From Cepaea nemoralis (taxonomy: Eukaryota; Mollusca; Gastropoda; Stylommatophora; Helicidae), in assembly GCA_014155875.1 (NCBI GenBank), contig JACEFZ010004192.1:186001-250000 (forward strand): a stretch of 64,000 nucleotides of DNA, given 5' to 3'. Position 1 is the stretch's first letter. Each line of letters opens with the position of its first letter. The notes under the pieces were generated by a model. That model was not told where the DNA came from. It made no database searches and was given only the letters and a program-made list of their open reading frames with translations. Made by a program: the position numbers and the translations under genes. Positions 14,609-24,087 of this stretch are shown here, piece by piece.

Positions 14609-17600
14609 GGAAGGTTAACCCGGCCAACAAATGCCCGCAGAAGTCGGATGTGTCGGCCTAACGGCGCAAGAACGCAGCTCTGCTGTAAATAGGCACAACG
14701 CAATCACGTCCGAAAATAAAACTCTGGATGAACGCAGAAGAAGAAGGAAGATTTAATTCCAATTGCCGTTGTCTTAGACCATCCTGCATAATTTCTCTCA
14801 ATCTGCCTCTGCCTTTTCATTTGCTGATCTTTTCAGTCATCACAATGTTCTCCAATGCGACACTTCCCATTATATGACCAAAGAATCCTGTTTGTCTTTT
14901 TCTTATAATTGCAAATAATGTTCGATGTTCAGTCTCTTTAATTACTCTGGCAGTACAAGGTATTTGTAATATTCTGTGGCCTCCAAGCTCTTCCTAGTTT
15001 GTTCACTCACATCCCAAGATTCCCTTCTCCTCACAGAATATTTTCCATGTAACATTTCAGTACTCTCTTTCTGACATTCACTGACAGTGATTTACTACAT
15101 AAGTTACTTTTCATTTGCATACACAACTGCATAAATTGTGGAGTGGGAATAATAGAACTACAAAAATTAGATTTTTAAGAGCATGCACGTATGTGAGACC
15201 TGGATACTTACTAAACAAGCTGAACAGCAAATAAATGCCTTTGAATATAAATGTTATAAATGGATTCTAAGAATATCTTGGATACAGAAAAGAATAAATG
15301 CATCAATACAACACAAACTGAATACTGAAGAAGGTTGGGTTGTAAAGACGATAAAACAAAGAAAATTGAAATATTTTGGTCACTTGACATGTCATGAAAG
15401 TTTGGAAAGGACAATCTTGGAGGGGTATATTCCTGGGAAGAGAGAAAGAGGAAGGCCAAAGAGAAGATGGGTACAGGATGTGACAGATGATCTCCAGATG
15501 GGTGTATCGGATGCGGGACATCTTGCTTATGACCGAGAACGTTTCCGGACGGTTGTTATTGGAGCAAAGTTCTGCAAAGGACATGTTACTGAATGAATGA
15601 CTTTTTATTTTCTGAAATGCAGCTTTTGCTTGGCCTCCTCTGTTCTTAATCTCTGTCATGCATCTTCCATCTGACAAAATAACACACACACATCTACAGT
15701 TACATATTGAAATGTTACTGTACTGATCAATTATACAACAGATACCAATATGCTGTCTATTAATTGAAATTATGAATAAGAACACCTTTTACACAATCCA
15801 TCTACAGAGCAACAAACATGGAATGAAACTTCTTCGTCATTCGAAATGCTTGTTTGGATGTAAATATGTTGTACAGAGTTTCTTTCTATATTTGTGCCTT
15901 TCGGCCAACTCATCCGGTTTCTACAAGTGTTTGTTGAATGGATTAGCCTTCCCAGTGTTTTGTAGGATATTCTATGCTTACAATGTTGTGGTGATCTTCA
16001 ACACTCCATCTTCTTCTTCTTGTGTGTTCGTCCAGGATGTTGTTTTAGACATAATTGCGTTGTGCCTGTTTACAGCTGGGCTGCGATATTTGAATCTTTC
16101 GGCCGACACATCCAACTTCTTCAGGCATTTGTTGGCTGGTTACCTTCCCAGGTCATCACTCCATCTACAGGAGGTGCCCCAGCTGGCCTGTCTAGAACAG
16201 TCAAACGCATGTCAGTCAGCCCTCAAGGAAAGGCAGGGGCAGACCATGGGCATTCCTTGCCATCCAAGGAATCTGTCCCATATGGCTGCTTAACTTCCAT
16301 ATATTGGACCTTCCTATCACCACAGACTGTTCCTCCAGAGACTATAAGATTGCAGTCTGCAGATTACATCCACACAATGAGTTTTCGATTCAGTGGCATG
16401 AAATTAATTTAATACTAATAATGTAACACACTGGACCTACTACAACAATGTGCGATACTGATGTAAGCCAAGTCAACTCTCTAAACATGCAGCTTAAAAA
16501 CATTGCAAGGAAAACTAGCAGGAAACAAACTTTCATCCCAGCTTCTTTGATCTTCCGTATGCACCCAACTGGATCATCTGTGGCTTCATAATGGAATGTG
16601 TACATATCTGCACCTGCGTCTGCCATGCTCTCAATCCACTGGGGAAGAGAAAATTGGTCTCATGTAAAGATCAGATGTCATAGTGGCTGGGAAAGAACAG
16701 TGATGGAAGGCAAGGTTTTGGAAGAACAGGAAGGGATCGAGAGGCATGAAGATGGACACAGGACATGGCAGACAACTTGGGCATGAGGGGACAGGGGCCG
16801 GGGGTGGACCAGCATGAAGATGGACACAGGACATTGCAGACAACTTGGGCAGGAGCTGGGGGTGGACCAGCATGAAGATGGACACAGGACATTGCAGAAA
16901 CCTTGGGTACGAGGGGGCAGGAGCTGGGGGTGGACCAGCAGGAAGATGGACACAGGACATTGCAGACAACTTGGGCATGAGCTGGGGGTGGACCAGCATG
17001 AAGATGGACACAGGACATTTCAGACAACTTGGGCAGGAGCTGAGGGTGGACCGGCATGAAGATGGACACAGGTCATTTCAGACAACTTGGGAAGGAGCTG
17101 AGGGTGGACCGGCATGAAGATGGACACAGGACATTGCAGACAACTTGGGCAGGAGCTGGGGGTGGACTGGCATGAAGATGGACACAGGACATTGCAGACA
17201 AATTGGGCAGGAGCAGGGGGTGGACCGGCATGAAGATGGACACAGGACATTGCAGACACCTTGGGTATGAGGGGGCATGAGCTGGGGGTGGACCAGCATG
17301 AAGATGGACACAGGACATTGCAGACACCTTGGGCAGGAGCTGGGGGTGGACCGGCATGAAGATGGACACAGGACATTTCAGACAACTTGGGCAGGAGCTG
17401 GGGGTGGACCGGCATGAAGATGGACACAGGACATTGCAGACAACTTGGGCAGGAGCTGAGGGTGGACCGGCATGAAGATGGACACAGGACATTGCAGACA
17501 ACTTGGGTATGAGGAGGCAGGAGCTGGGGGTGGACCGGCATGAAGATGGACACAGGACATTGCAGACAACTTGGGCAGGAGCTGAGGGTGGACCAGCATG

Positions 17601-20600
17601 AAGATGGACACAGGACATTGCAGACAACTTGGGTATGAGGCAGGAGCTGGGGGTGGACCAGCATGAAGATGGACACAGGACATTGCAGACAACTTGGGCA
17701 GGAGCTGGGAGTGGACCAGCATGAAGATGGACACAGGACATTGCAGACAACTTGGGCAGGAGCTGGGGGTGGACCAGCATGAAGATGGACACAGGACATT
17801 GCAGACAACTTGGGTATGAGGAGGCAGGAGCTGGGGGTGGACCGGCATGAAGATGGACACAGGACATTGCAGACAACTTGGGCAGGAGCTGGGGGTGGAC
17901 CAGCATGAAGATGGACACAGGACATTGCAGACAACTTGGGCAGGAGCTGGGGTGGACCAGCATGAAGATGGACACAGGACATTGCAGACAACTTGGGCAG
18001 GAGCTGGGGGTGGACCGGCATGAAGATGGACACAGGACATTGCAGACAACTTGGGCAGGAGCTGAGGGTGGACCAGCATGAAGATGGACACAGGACATTG
18101 CAGACAACTTGGGCAGGAGCTGGGGGTGGACCGGCATGAAGATGGACACAGGACATTTCAGACAACTTGGGCAGGAGCTGGGGGTGGACCAGCATGAAGA
18201 TGGACACGGGACATTGCAGACAACTTGGGTATGAGGCAGGAGCTGGGGGTGGACCGGCATGAAGATGGACACGGGACATTGCAGACAACTTGGGTATGAG
18301 GGGGCATGAGCTGGGGGTGGACCGGCATGAAGATGAACACAGGACATTGCAGACAACTTGTGCAGGAGCTGGGGGTGGACCGGCATGAAGATGGACACGG
18401 GACATTGCAGACAACTTGGGCAGGAGCTGGGGGTGGACCGGCATGAAGATGAACACAGGACATTGCAGACAACTTGTGCAGGAGCTGGGGGTGGACCGGC
18501 ATGAAGATGGACACGGGACATTGCAGACAACTTGGGCAGGAGCTGGGGGTGGACCGGCATGAAGATGAACACAGGACATTGCAGACAACTTGGGCAGGAG
18601 CTGGGGGTGGACCGGCATGAAGATGGACACAGGACATTGCAGACAACTTGGGTATGAGGGGGCAGGAGCTGGGGGTGGACCAGCATGAAGATGGACACGG
18701 GACATTGCAGACAACTTGGGCAGGAGGTGGGAGATGTGACAAGCGGTCTAGAAACTTGTTGGTGGGCCATGATTATGAAAGAAGAGAATAGTAGTGACAA
18801 TAATAATAATAACTGTTATGACTGACATTAACGGCGCTGCCCAGGCAAAATTTTGAGTTAAAAATCTACCCAAAGTATTTCAGGATCCTCACGGGTGCTA
18901 CGGAGTTCGTGCACTGAGCTGAGTTTCTCCAGACTCAGGTTTGAGTTAGGAGGAGAACGGAGCACTTATGGGTTACACCTGTGTACCGTGATGTTGATCC
19001 ATCGACTAAACTAAACTAAACATTAATTACCACAGAGATGAGTAATATCTACATCGCGCCTTGGACCCCCCAGGCCAGTCTTTTTAATGATAACTGCTTC
19101 TTCTTATATCCATGCCATGGAACATTGATGATCACGTCTGTCCACAGCCTTCTGTCTTGTGTGCTTCAATCATTTCTGATACAGATGTTCCTCCACGCCA
19201 TGGTGTCAAACTGTCCAGCATCTTCTGTCTTGGTCTCCCCTGCTTCTCCTCTCGTCTAATTCTCTTGGTGTGGTGACATACTCCAGTTTTCCTCATTTCA
19301 TGACATGCCCAAAGAATGCGGACTGTCCTCTTCTGATGTGAGTAACCAGTTCTCTTTTTGAGTCAACTTCTTTCAAGATATCTTCACTGCTCTTTCTATC
19401 CATCTGTGGTGTTCTCATCAATCTTCTATAAACTGGCATATTTGTAGTTTCCACATAATTTCTCAATTGTCTGCTAACTGTACATAATTCATTTCCGTAC
19501 ATCAGGATTGGCTCAATAAGCTGTTAGAACTATTTTTTTTTCCACATTAATTGCCAAAGATAAATTTAAGAGAATGCTTTGCTTGCTTGCTTGTGTTCGT
19601 TGGCTTGAGCTCCAACGCGAAGTCCTGTATGTCGGATGAAGACATCCTGTTGTCCAACATCAGTGTGATGTCATACAGGACCTGAGTTTTGCGTGAGTAT
19701 CCGTTGTCCCATGTCTGGCTTATTGGTGTGCAGACTGGTGGTTCCTCGCCGTACAGGCAGACACTCTCCGACTTCGGAGGAATCGGCGATCCTACTGACT
19801 TTAGCCAGGACACCGAAGGGACCTGTTTCCCAGGACGCTCGACGAGGACGCGTCAATAGGTCTTGGCCAGTATATAACCCAGCCCTGGTGCCTTGGAAAC
19901 ACCTCTGCGTCCCATTTCAGAGAATGTTCTTCATCTATTGAAATGCTGCCTTTGTTTGGGCATTCTACGTCAAATTGTTAATTTAATTGTTAATTCTACA
20001 TCAAACTGTTTGTTAATTTTCTGCAAACTTCATTTCCTTCTTCCTCTGTCTTTTATATCCCAATGGAACATAAGCTCTCATACAACTTATGCCATACACT
20101 TTGTAAACTTGTTCATGAATGGTTGAAATTTGCAGCTAGACTGTGTGCATGTGTGTGTATAAAAGCTGGCAGCAGTTATTTTTCCTTGAGGTAGACAGCA
20201 GCAGTTTTAATCTCCCTTGGCGTCAGTGTTACCAACACTTGTGTGAGTGTGTAGGTAAGTCACACTTTGTGAAAGGGTCAAAATCGTATTTTGCTCTTTG
20301 ATCATATTAAATGATAAACTGACACACAGAGGTTAATATCTCCCCTTATAATTGACCTACAGACTTTAATAAAGTATAGTTGGATTTATTTTTTTCAAGA
20401 GCTATCCAACTATGCAGGTTTCATAATTAAAATGCAATTCAGAAAATGTTGCTAAAGTGGCTACTCTAACCCTTTCCGAGAAGTAAGACTTTCGCGAGAA
20501 CCAAGTGATGACTGCGAATCTACAAACCATGGTCAGACTGCGAGAACAGCAAATTAAAAGAGGTGGCTTGGCCAAACAAGGACAATACGCAAGAAGTGGA

Positions 20601-20985
20601 AGCCAAAGAAGATTGATAAACAAACCAACATAGAATTGGTGTCCTTAGCCGCTAACGCTACACGCTGCGGGATTTGCTGAGGAGGGGATCCGAGCACTTA
20701 TGGACTGAATGGTTCGATGAGCAATGAGGCTTATCTGTCGACTAACTAACTAACCCTTTCCGGCGCTGCAACCATCATGTGCATTTCGAAGAAAACTTCG
20801 GGAAGTTTGGGCCTCAAGCACTTCACAACAGGGTGACCAAAGGTTAAATTGGGGACAAAATGTCCGTCCATAACATCCAGGTGTAAATAATCTGATCCGG
20901 CATCTATTAAACGCTGACATTCTGCGGCAAGATTGGATAAATCTGCGTTTAAAATTGAGGGTCCAATTTTACAGCAGCCAGCCAC
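1..20985 (-). CDS. RPE: Ribulose-phosphate 3-epimerase gene, partial (four exons seen, 3-prime end outside)
   Basis: Interconverts D-ribulose 5-phosphate and D-xylulose 5-phosphate in the non-oxidative pentose phosphate pathway. The family is a cytosolic, metal-dependent TIM barrel. Four exons (20985-20755, 16638-16531, 13208-13074, 66-1) join in phase 0 at every junction and give about 180 residues of a family usually near 228. Counting from the GTG at 20985, the residues that form the human active site all appear: Ser10, His35, Asp37, Met39, His69, Met140 and Asp174, the last in the motif VDGGVGP. The [10 protein letters not shown] loop is in exon 3. Introns are 4.1, 3.3 and 13.0 kb and filled with repeats. 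The start is abnormal: no in-frame ATG is present. The remaining C-terminal exon(s) lie to the left of the window. Identity is very secure; expression and an intact start are not proven. Confidence 0.93.
436..668 (+). mobile_element. SINE, family 2 (tRNA-headed)
   Basis: A tRNA-like head (TCCATGGCTAAGGGC, then a B-box-like GTGTTCGAAAC) is followed by a body containing AAAGCAATGGCAAACTACTG and a 3-prime end GATGTCCTGTAAATAGGATA. The same body recurs about ten times in the window on both strands. It lies in RPE intron 3. The stretch 669-833 shows nothing recognisable. Confidence 0.75.
2625..2960 (-). mobile_element. SINE-like retroelement inside the 39-bp array, copy 1
   Basis: A 336-bp element in minus orientation. 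Its 3-prime end is a (CAAG)n tail, seen on the plus strand as CTTGCTTGCTTGCTTG. The other end is the sharp boundary GACGCAGAGG on the minus strand. It is flanked by TATCTATGGG on both sides, a 10-bp target duplication made from the array unit itself. No clear A or B box is seen; a TATATAA-like stretch lies about 50 bp from the 5-prime end. It may be a SINE or a LINE 3-prime fragment. Confidence 0.8.
4884..5219 (-). mobile_element. SINE-like retroelement inside the 39-bp array, copy 2
   Basis: Nearly identical to the copy at 2625-2960 with the same flanking array junctions. One visible difference is GGCCAGTATATA against GGCCATTATATA. It lies 2259 bp after copy 1, so it was amplified with the array and is not a new insertion. 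Confidence 0.8.
7535..7869 (-). mobile_element. SINE-like retroelement inside the 39-bp array, copy 3
   Basis: The same element and junctions again, 2651 bp after copy 2, with one base lost in the GTTGTCC(C)ATG stretch. The extra spacing of about 392 bp corresponds to about ten more 39-bp units in this block. Confidence 0.8.
9794..10131 (-). mobile_element. SINE-like retroelement inside the 39-bp array, copy 4
   Basis: The fourth copy, again 2259 bp after the previous one, with single-base insertions (CTCCCGACT, TGTTTGCCC) and otherwise matching. Together with copies 1-3 it marks the higher-order repeat. Confidence 0.8.
13074..13208 (-). CDS. RPE: RPE exon 3
   Basis: Forty-five codons, phase 0 at both ends. 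The acceptor is TGTCCCACAG and the donor is AAG|GTGAGA. The exon encodes [12 protein letters not shown], a strand with [11 protein letters not shown], then the [10 protein letters not shown] phosphate-binding and active-site loop (Met140). No stop codon is present and the match to the family is continuous. Confidence 0.95.
13345..13532 (+). mobile_element. SINE, family 2, 5-prime shortened
   Basis: Begins at CGATCGAAACACAGCTGC and carries the shared body (AGAAAGCAATGGCAAGCTAC) and the 3-prime end TGTAAAAGATATGCAACTAAC. It is in RPE intron 2. Confidence 0.7.
13575..14220 (+). mobile_element. LINE 3-prime end with C-terminal C2H2 finger (broken)
   Basis: Encodes the tail of a non-LTR retrotransposon polyprotein: [12 protein letters not shown], then [21 protein letters not shown] frameshift near 13815-13835 follows. 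In the other frame come [15 protein letters not shown] and a zinc finger of the form C-X2-C-X12-H-X3-H (core [18 protein letters not shown]). Such tails are common in invertebrate LINEs. It is a 5-prime truncated, inactive copy in RPE intron 2. Confidence 0.8.
14261..14552 (-). mobile_element. SINE, family A, with 11-bp target duplication
   Basis: Read on the minus strand, it begins with a tRNA-like head GGTCAGCATGGCCAAATGG and a B-box-like AGGAGTTCAACCCC. It ends with a tail ACTACGCTTGAGTTCAAAGC. It is flanked by GGAATTGATTT at 14250-14260 and 14553-14563. Confidence 0.85.
14573..14606. repeat. Poly(C) tract
   Basis: An uninterrupted run of about 34 C on the plus strand, at the junction of two SINEs. 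Long C/G runs also occur near 24.8, 26.15, 36.9 and 56.0 kb. Confidence 0.9.
14607..14750 (+). mobile_element. SINE-like repeat, family 3
   Basis: Carries AACAAATGCCCGCAGAAGTC, GGATGTGTCGGCC and a GAACGCAGAAGAAGAAGGAA tail. The same sequence recurs at 16005-16275 and 25968-26112 (reversed) and at 50540-50800. Confidence 0.7.
14751..15000 (-). mobile_element. Degenerate LINE remnant
   Basis: The minus strand reads pieces of a LINE C-terminus: an [15 protein letters not shown] motif, followed by [12 protein letters not shown] and a WSKTTAIG end, with several stops. It is an old, inactive copy in RPE intron 2. Confidence 0.5.
15126..15600 (+). mobile_element. LINE 3-prime end, 137-codon frame intact
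   Basis: Encodes [20 protein letters not shown], then [20 protein letters not shown] and [19 protein letters not shown]. This is the typical C-terminal tail of an endonuclease/reverse-transcriptase LINE. The reverse transcriptase core is absent, so this is a 5-prime truncated copy. The same family is present, interrupted, at 51480-51690 and 52826-53285. It is in RPE intron 2. Confidence 0.8.
15845..15970 (-). mobile_element. Diverged family 3 repeat fragment
   Basis: The plus strand shows TTGTGCCTTTCGGCCAACTC and a TTTGTTGAATGG stretch. This is a diverged reverse copy of the family 3 sequence that follows at 16005. Confidence 0.5.
16005..16275 (-). mobile_element. SINE-like repeat, family 3
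   Basis: A reverse copy: TTCTTCTTCTTGTG tail complement, GTTGTGCCTGTTTACAGCTG, TTTCGGCCGACACATCCAAC, and an inner GGCATTCCTTGCCATCCAAG stretch. It matches the plus copy at 50540-50800 along most of its length. It lies about 260 bp from RPE exon 2. Confidence 0.7.
16531..16638 (-). CDS. RPE: RPE exon 2
   Basis: Thirty-six codons, phase 0 at both ends, beginning [20 protein letters not shown] and ending KIKEAGMK. This matches the barrel segment after the HMMV strand in the family. The acceptor is CTCTTCCCCAG and the donor AAA|GTTTGT is weak. A 58-bp minisatellite starts only about 100 bp upstream of this acceptor. Confidence 0.94.
16741..18730. repeat. 58-bp minisatellite, about 34 units
   Basis: Tandem copies of a 58-bp unit (CATGAAGATGGACACAGGAC, ATTGCAGACAACTTGGGCAG, GAGCTGGGGGTGGACC). 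Some copies are lengthened by a GTATGAGGGG insert. The plus strand has G-runs (GGG, GGAG, GGGGG, TGG) in each unit. As 58 leaves remainder 1 on division by three, the reading frame rotates and each frame reads all three peptides in turn. This produces spurious minus-strand frames of 564 and 575 codons. It is in RPE intron 1, next to exon 2. Confidence 0.97.
18850..19022 (+). mobile_element. SINE-like repeat, family D, (CTAAA)n tail
   Basis: Contains GCTACGGAGTTCGTGC, then GAGGAGAACGGAGCACTTAT and a tail CGACTAAACTAAACTAAAC. Its body resembles part of family B (46731-46974), with GCTATGGAGTTCATGC. Confidence 0.55.
19030..19510 (-). mobile_element. LINE 3-prime remnant
   Basis: The minus strand encodes the LINE tail: [35 protein letters not shown], then [14 protein letters not shown] and a decayed end with stops. 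It is related to the plus copy at 45400-45780. It is in RPE intron 1. Confidence 0.7.
19577..19918 (-). mobile_element. SINE-like retroelement, copy outside the array
   Basis: The same element as the four copies in the 39-bp array, with the same (CAAG)n tail and 5-prime end, but with several scattered substitutions. It is flanked by AGAGAATG at 19569-19576 and 19919-19926, an 8-bp target duplication. This independent insertion shows the element is a defined mobile unit of about 335-340 bp. The stretch 19927-20635 shows nothing recognisable. Confidence 0.8.
20640..20754 (+). mobile_element. SINE-like repeat, family D, abutting RPE exon 1
   Basis: Contains GAGGAGGGGATCCGAGCACT, then TTATCTGTCGACTAACTAAC. 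It resembles the repeat at 18850-19022 in middle and tail. Its (CTAA)n tail touches the 3-prime end of RPE exon 1, and its complement supplies the donor GTTAGT. Confidence 0.6.
20755..20985 (-). CDS. RPE: RPE exon 1 (first coding exon; GTG at the Met1 position)
   Basis: Seventy-seven codons from GTG through AAPER. It contains [11 protein letters not shown], the [14 protein letters not shown] strand (His35, Asp37, Met39) and FFEMHMMV (His69). The numbering runs without a gap against the human enzyme, so GTG occupies the exact place of Met1. In frame upstream there is a TGA (21018-21016) and no ATG. Three readings are possible: a non-AUG start; an ATG split by an intron (the codon is preceded by CCAG, a possible acceptor); or a 4-bp tandem duplication (GGCTGGCT) that moved the out-of-frame ATG at 20998 out of phase. 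The donor AGG|GTTAGT lies in the (GTTA)n tail of an adjoining repeat. Confidence 0.9.
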
Positions 20986-21228
20986 TGGACAGCGCCATGA
21001 TGGTTCTGTATATTGTCAGCTGTTCTAAAAACTAGGACCGGAGGATGGGTTCACGTGGTTGCGAGTTGGCCTGCCCAGATAATGTCCTGCGCGGTTCCAA
21101 ATTTGATGTTATTAGGCCGGGGCAGCAGAGTTGAGGGTGAACGCCCAGCCTGGTAAAATACCTCCGTGGCTAGAGCATTCAGTACCTGGGACAGCAACAG
21201 TCCAACTCCTGACCTTTACGTGGCGGTA

Positions 21229-21533
21229 CTTTTTTGTTATGTTCGCTCTCTTTGAACTCAAACGTAGTCCATACACGTGCTACTACTGTACTTCTCACGT
21301 GCACTGGACTGATTTTTGCGTGTGGTTTAGCTTTCCCTATTACCAATGTCCGTCATCATCAAGCGAACCCTCTCCGACTTCTGAGGTACTTGTAATTTAC
21401 GTCCTCAATGTAATGAGAGAAGTCAACATTTTAGTCCAACTGACCGGTGTAGGGGTTGAACCTGCTATATCGTCATATGTACACCGGAAGTTTAGGAGCG
21501 AGCGCTATTATCCATTCGGCCATGCTGACCTCC
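21229..21533 (-). mobile_element. SINE, family A, with 11-bp target duplication
   Basis: A full copy read on the minus strand: GGTCAGCATGGCCGAATGG head and ACTACGTTTGAGTTCAAAGA tail. It is flanked by ACGTGGCGGTA at 21218-21228 and 21534-21544. It sits just upstream of RPE. Confidence 0.88.
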
Positions 21534-21811
21534 ACGTGGCGGTATTATTTTAACTAACAGGAGAAGGGGCGACTCCGGGTCTCTGGCGCCGTAAAATCAG
21601 ACTGCTCTAGATGTGTATGTATATACATACATGCGCAGACATGTGTGTACTTACATATCTATACTCGAGTAAGACCAGTCTACCCTAGCAAAAGAAAGAT
21701 GATGAGATGGAGGCAATCAGCCAGTAGGCGCACCACAGCAATCAGAATGCAACGCTAACACGCTATGAGAAATGTTTCTTACTGTAGTATGGACCACTGT
21801 TTTTTTTTTTT

Positions 21812-22040
21812 TTTCATATCCTTTACAGGACATCGCTGTCAACATCAGCATCTTTCAGCTGTATGTTGATTTCTTGGCAAGATTACGCTCAGTAGTTTGC
21901 CATTGCCGGCTCCATACTCTCATAAGTCACTGGCGCGACTTGAACCGCTTCCAATTCTCGTGCGCTCACGTCAACCACGAGAGTATTCGGGGTTACGGAG
22001 AAAGCTGCTAATCCCTCAGCCAGGGAGCGCGACATGGACC
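21812..22040 (-). mobile_element. SINE, family 2
   Basis: A reverse copy: CATATCCTTTACAGGACATC, TTCTTGGCAAGATTACGCTC, AGTAGTTTGCCATTGC and a tRNA-like head complement ending at CCCTCAGCCAGGGAGCGCG. A T run of 15 precedes it. Confidence 0.75.
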
Positions 22041-22231
22041 ACTGAGTAAACTTAAAAGAAAAGGCAGTGAAGTTCATACAAAAGACAGCATTGTAGATGA
22101 ACACATTTCAAGCGAACGAAAGAAGAAGAGGAAGAAGAAATGTCAAAAAGGATTTGACGCCTGCGTTCGCCCTTTTGCTAAGTGAGGGGAAGACTTGCAA
22201 CCTATTTCTCCGTGTATTTTTTTAAAAATAT

Positions 22232-22430
22232 TGCATATCCCTTGCAGGACGTTGCAGTCAACACCAGCATTTTCAGCTGCTGTTGATGTACTAGGCAAGT
22301 TTTTACGTTCAGTAGTTTGCCATTGCTTTCATGAACGACCGGCTCCCCTACCAACACGTCATAACACAGCGCGACACGGTTCGTGCATTCAGGCCTCCAA
22401 AATTTGGTGGTCATGTCACAATACAGATCC
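22232..22430 (-). mobile_element. SINE, family 2
   Basis: A second reverse copy: GCATATCCCTTGCAGGACGT, CAGTAGTTTGCCATTGCTTT and ACGACCGGCTCCCCTACC. The stretch 22440-22785 shows nothing recognisable. Confidence 0.7.
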
Positions 22431-22789
22431 ATATAATGTTTTTGCTTTGGGACGTTTTTAAAAATCTTTAATTCGGACTTTTATTTGGTCCAGCTCTTTC
22501 TCTGCTTCTCCGTAACCTTCAGACGACAATATGAATACATGCAGAGAAAGCAGCAGACAATGTGAACTTATGATATCTCCATAGTTTGTCTTCAAAGTGG
22601 ACGGCGCCTTCATAATAAATCAATTTAGTCACACCCTTCCCCTCCCAAAACCATCTGTCTCCTCTATTCTTAGTAAGCTTCACCCTTACACCTATCTTAC
22701 CATGCTTAATATACTTATACCTATCATCAACTTTCAAGAAACGATCAAGTTATAATTTTTAGAATGCGAATAGGACACAATCCTAAACT

Positions 22790-23085
22790 TCTGGCGCGTT
22801 GATGGCGAGGTAGCATGTTCAACACCTATGCTTTTCAATTGGAATAAGGAGTTGCCACCTCTTCCTTGACTTGGGGAACGTAAATTACAAGTGCCTCAGA
22901 AGTCGAAGTGGGTTCTCCTGTTGACGGGGGTGGAGGGTAACACTGGCAATAGGGAAAGCTAATCCACACGCAAACATCAGTTCAGTGCATCCACCAATAG
23001 TAGCACTTACTACAAGTAGCAGCTACAGTGTATGGACATACGCTTGAGTTCAAATTTGAGTTCAAAGCGAGCGAATGCAAATATA
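22790..23085 (+). mobile_element. SINE, family A
   Basis: A plus copy: GTAAATTACAAGTGCCTCAG, AAGCTAATCCACACGCAAAC and the tail TACGCTTGAGTTCAAA, in which part of the tail is duplicated. The tRNA-like head is poorly preserved. Confidence 0.7.
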
Positions 23086-23736
23086 CACAAGTGTAAGTAT
23101 TCAGATTTTTTCACAGTGGAAAATTCAGAGAAACCAAATTTCCCAATAATATATATATATATTTTTACGTTAGTGCTTTTGAGTTCAACACACCTGGATG
23201 GCCAAGAGAAAATAAACCACCTCCAAAATGTTTCAGGGCAAATTGGTCTCCAAATTAACACCACAAAAACAAAGACTATTGATCTTACCAACAATTCAGA
23301 TGACACCAAATTGAACAGCTACGTTCTTGAAAAAGTCAACAGCTTCACATACCTAGGAAGCAAAATGACATCTACAGGGGACTCAACACCAGAAATATCA
23401 TCTAGAATCGCACTGGCATCTAGTGCCTTCAATAAACTGTCAAACATCTGGAAGTCAAAGACACTCAGAAAACACACAAAACTTAAAATCTTCAACTCTT
23501 GTGTGATTCCAGTGTTAACGTATGGATGTGAAAGTTGGAAATCAACGGTAGCTCTAGATAAAAAATTAGACAATTTTGAGAACAAATGTCTTAGAAGACT
23601 TCTAAACATCCACTGGACAGACTTCAGAACCAATTCGCAAATAAGACAAGAGACTAAGCAAGATACAGTATCCAATTTCATAAGAAGACGCCGTTGGAAC
23701 TACATCGGCCATGTACTCAGAATGGACAATGTTGAT

Positions 23737-24005
23737 TGTGATTCGTTGCTAGGTTTTGAAATATATTCTTCATAGAGTGACCCAACACACCGATAAACTT
23801 TTCTGCTGGAATTAGTATCTTCGTAGTATTTTAAACAAAATCTTAATGCTTGTATCCTGCCCGTCTTCTCCATCTATACAGTATGGATTTAGTTCACCCT
23901 TTCTGTTGTATTTTATGCTGAGCGCCATGCAGCCCAGTGCATTAAAAGTAGTAGCATGTGTAATCACTACGCTTGAGTTCAAAGCGAGAGAACGGGAAAA
24001 AAAAC
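23737..24005 (+). mobile_element. Insertion with SINE-A-type tail, nested in LINE
   Basis: About 270 bp beginning near TTTTGAAATATATTCTTC and ending CGCTTGAGTTCAAAGCGAGA. It is repeated with high similarity at 26235-26510. It shares its last 25 or so bases with SINE family A but has a different body. It replaces about 15 bp of the host LINE. Confidence 0.7.
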
Positions 24006-24087
24006 CAAGCCCTCATATGGTCACCAGTAGGGAAAAGAAAACAGGGAAGACCTAGAGAGACCCTGCGTAGAACCATCATTAGAGATT

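Noticed and set aside
14507..14703. 69-codon minus ORF with a poly-glycine run
   Set aside because: The glycines are the poly(C) tract read on the minus strand between two SINEs.
17020..18800. Overlapping minus ORFs of 564, 575, 237 and 194 codons rich in Cys, Pro and Ser
   Set aside because: They are several frames of the same 58-bp repeat, whose length rotates the frame so that all frames read the same three peptides; not a protein gene.
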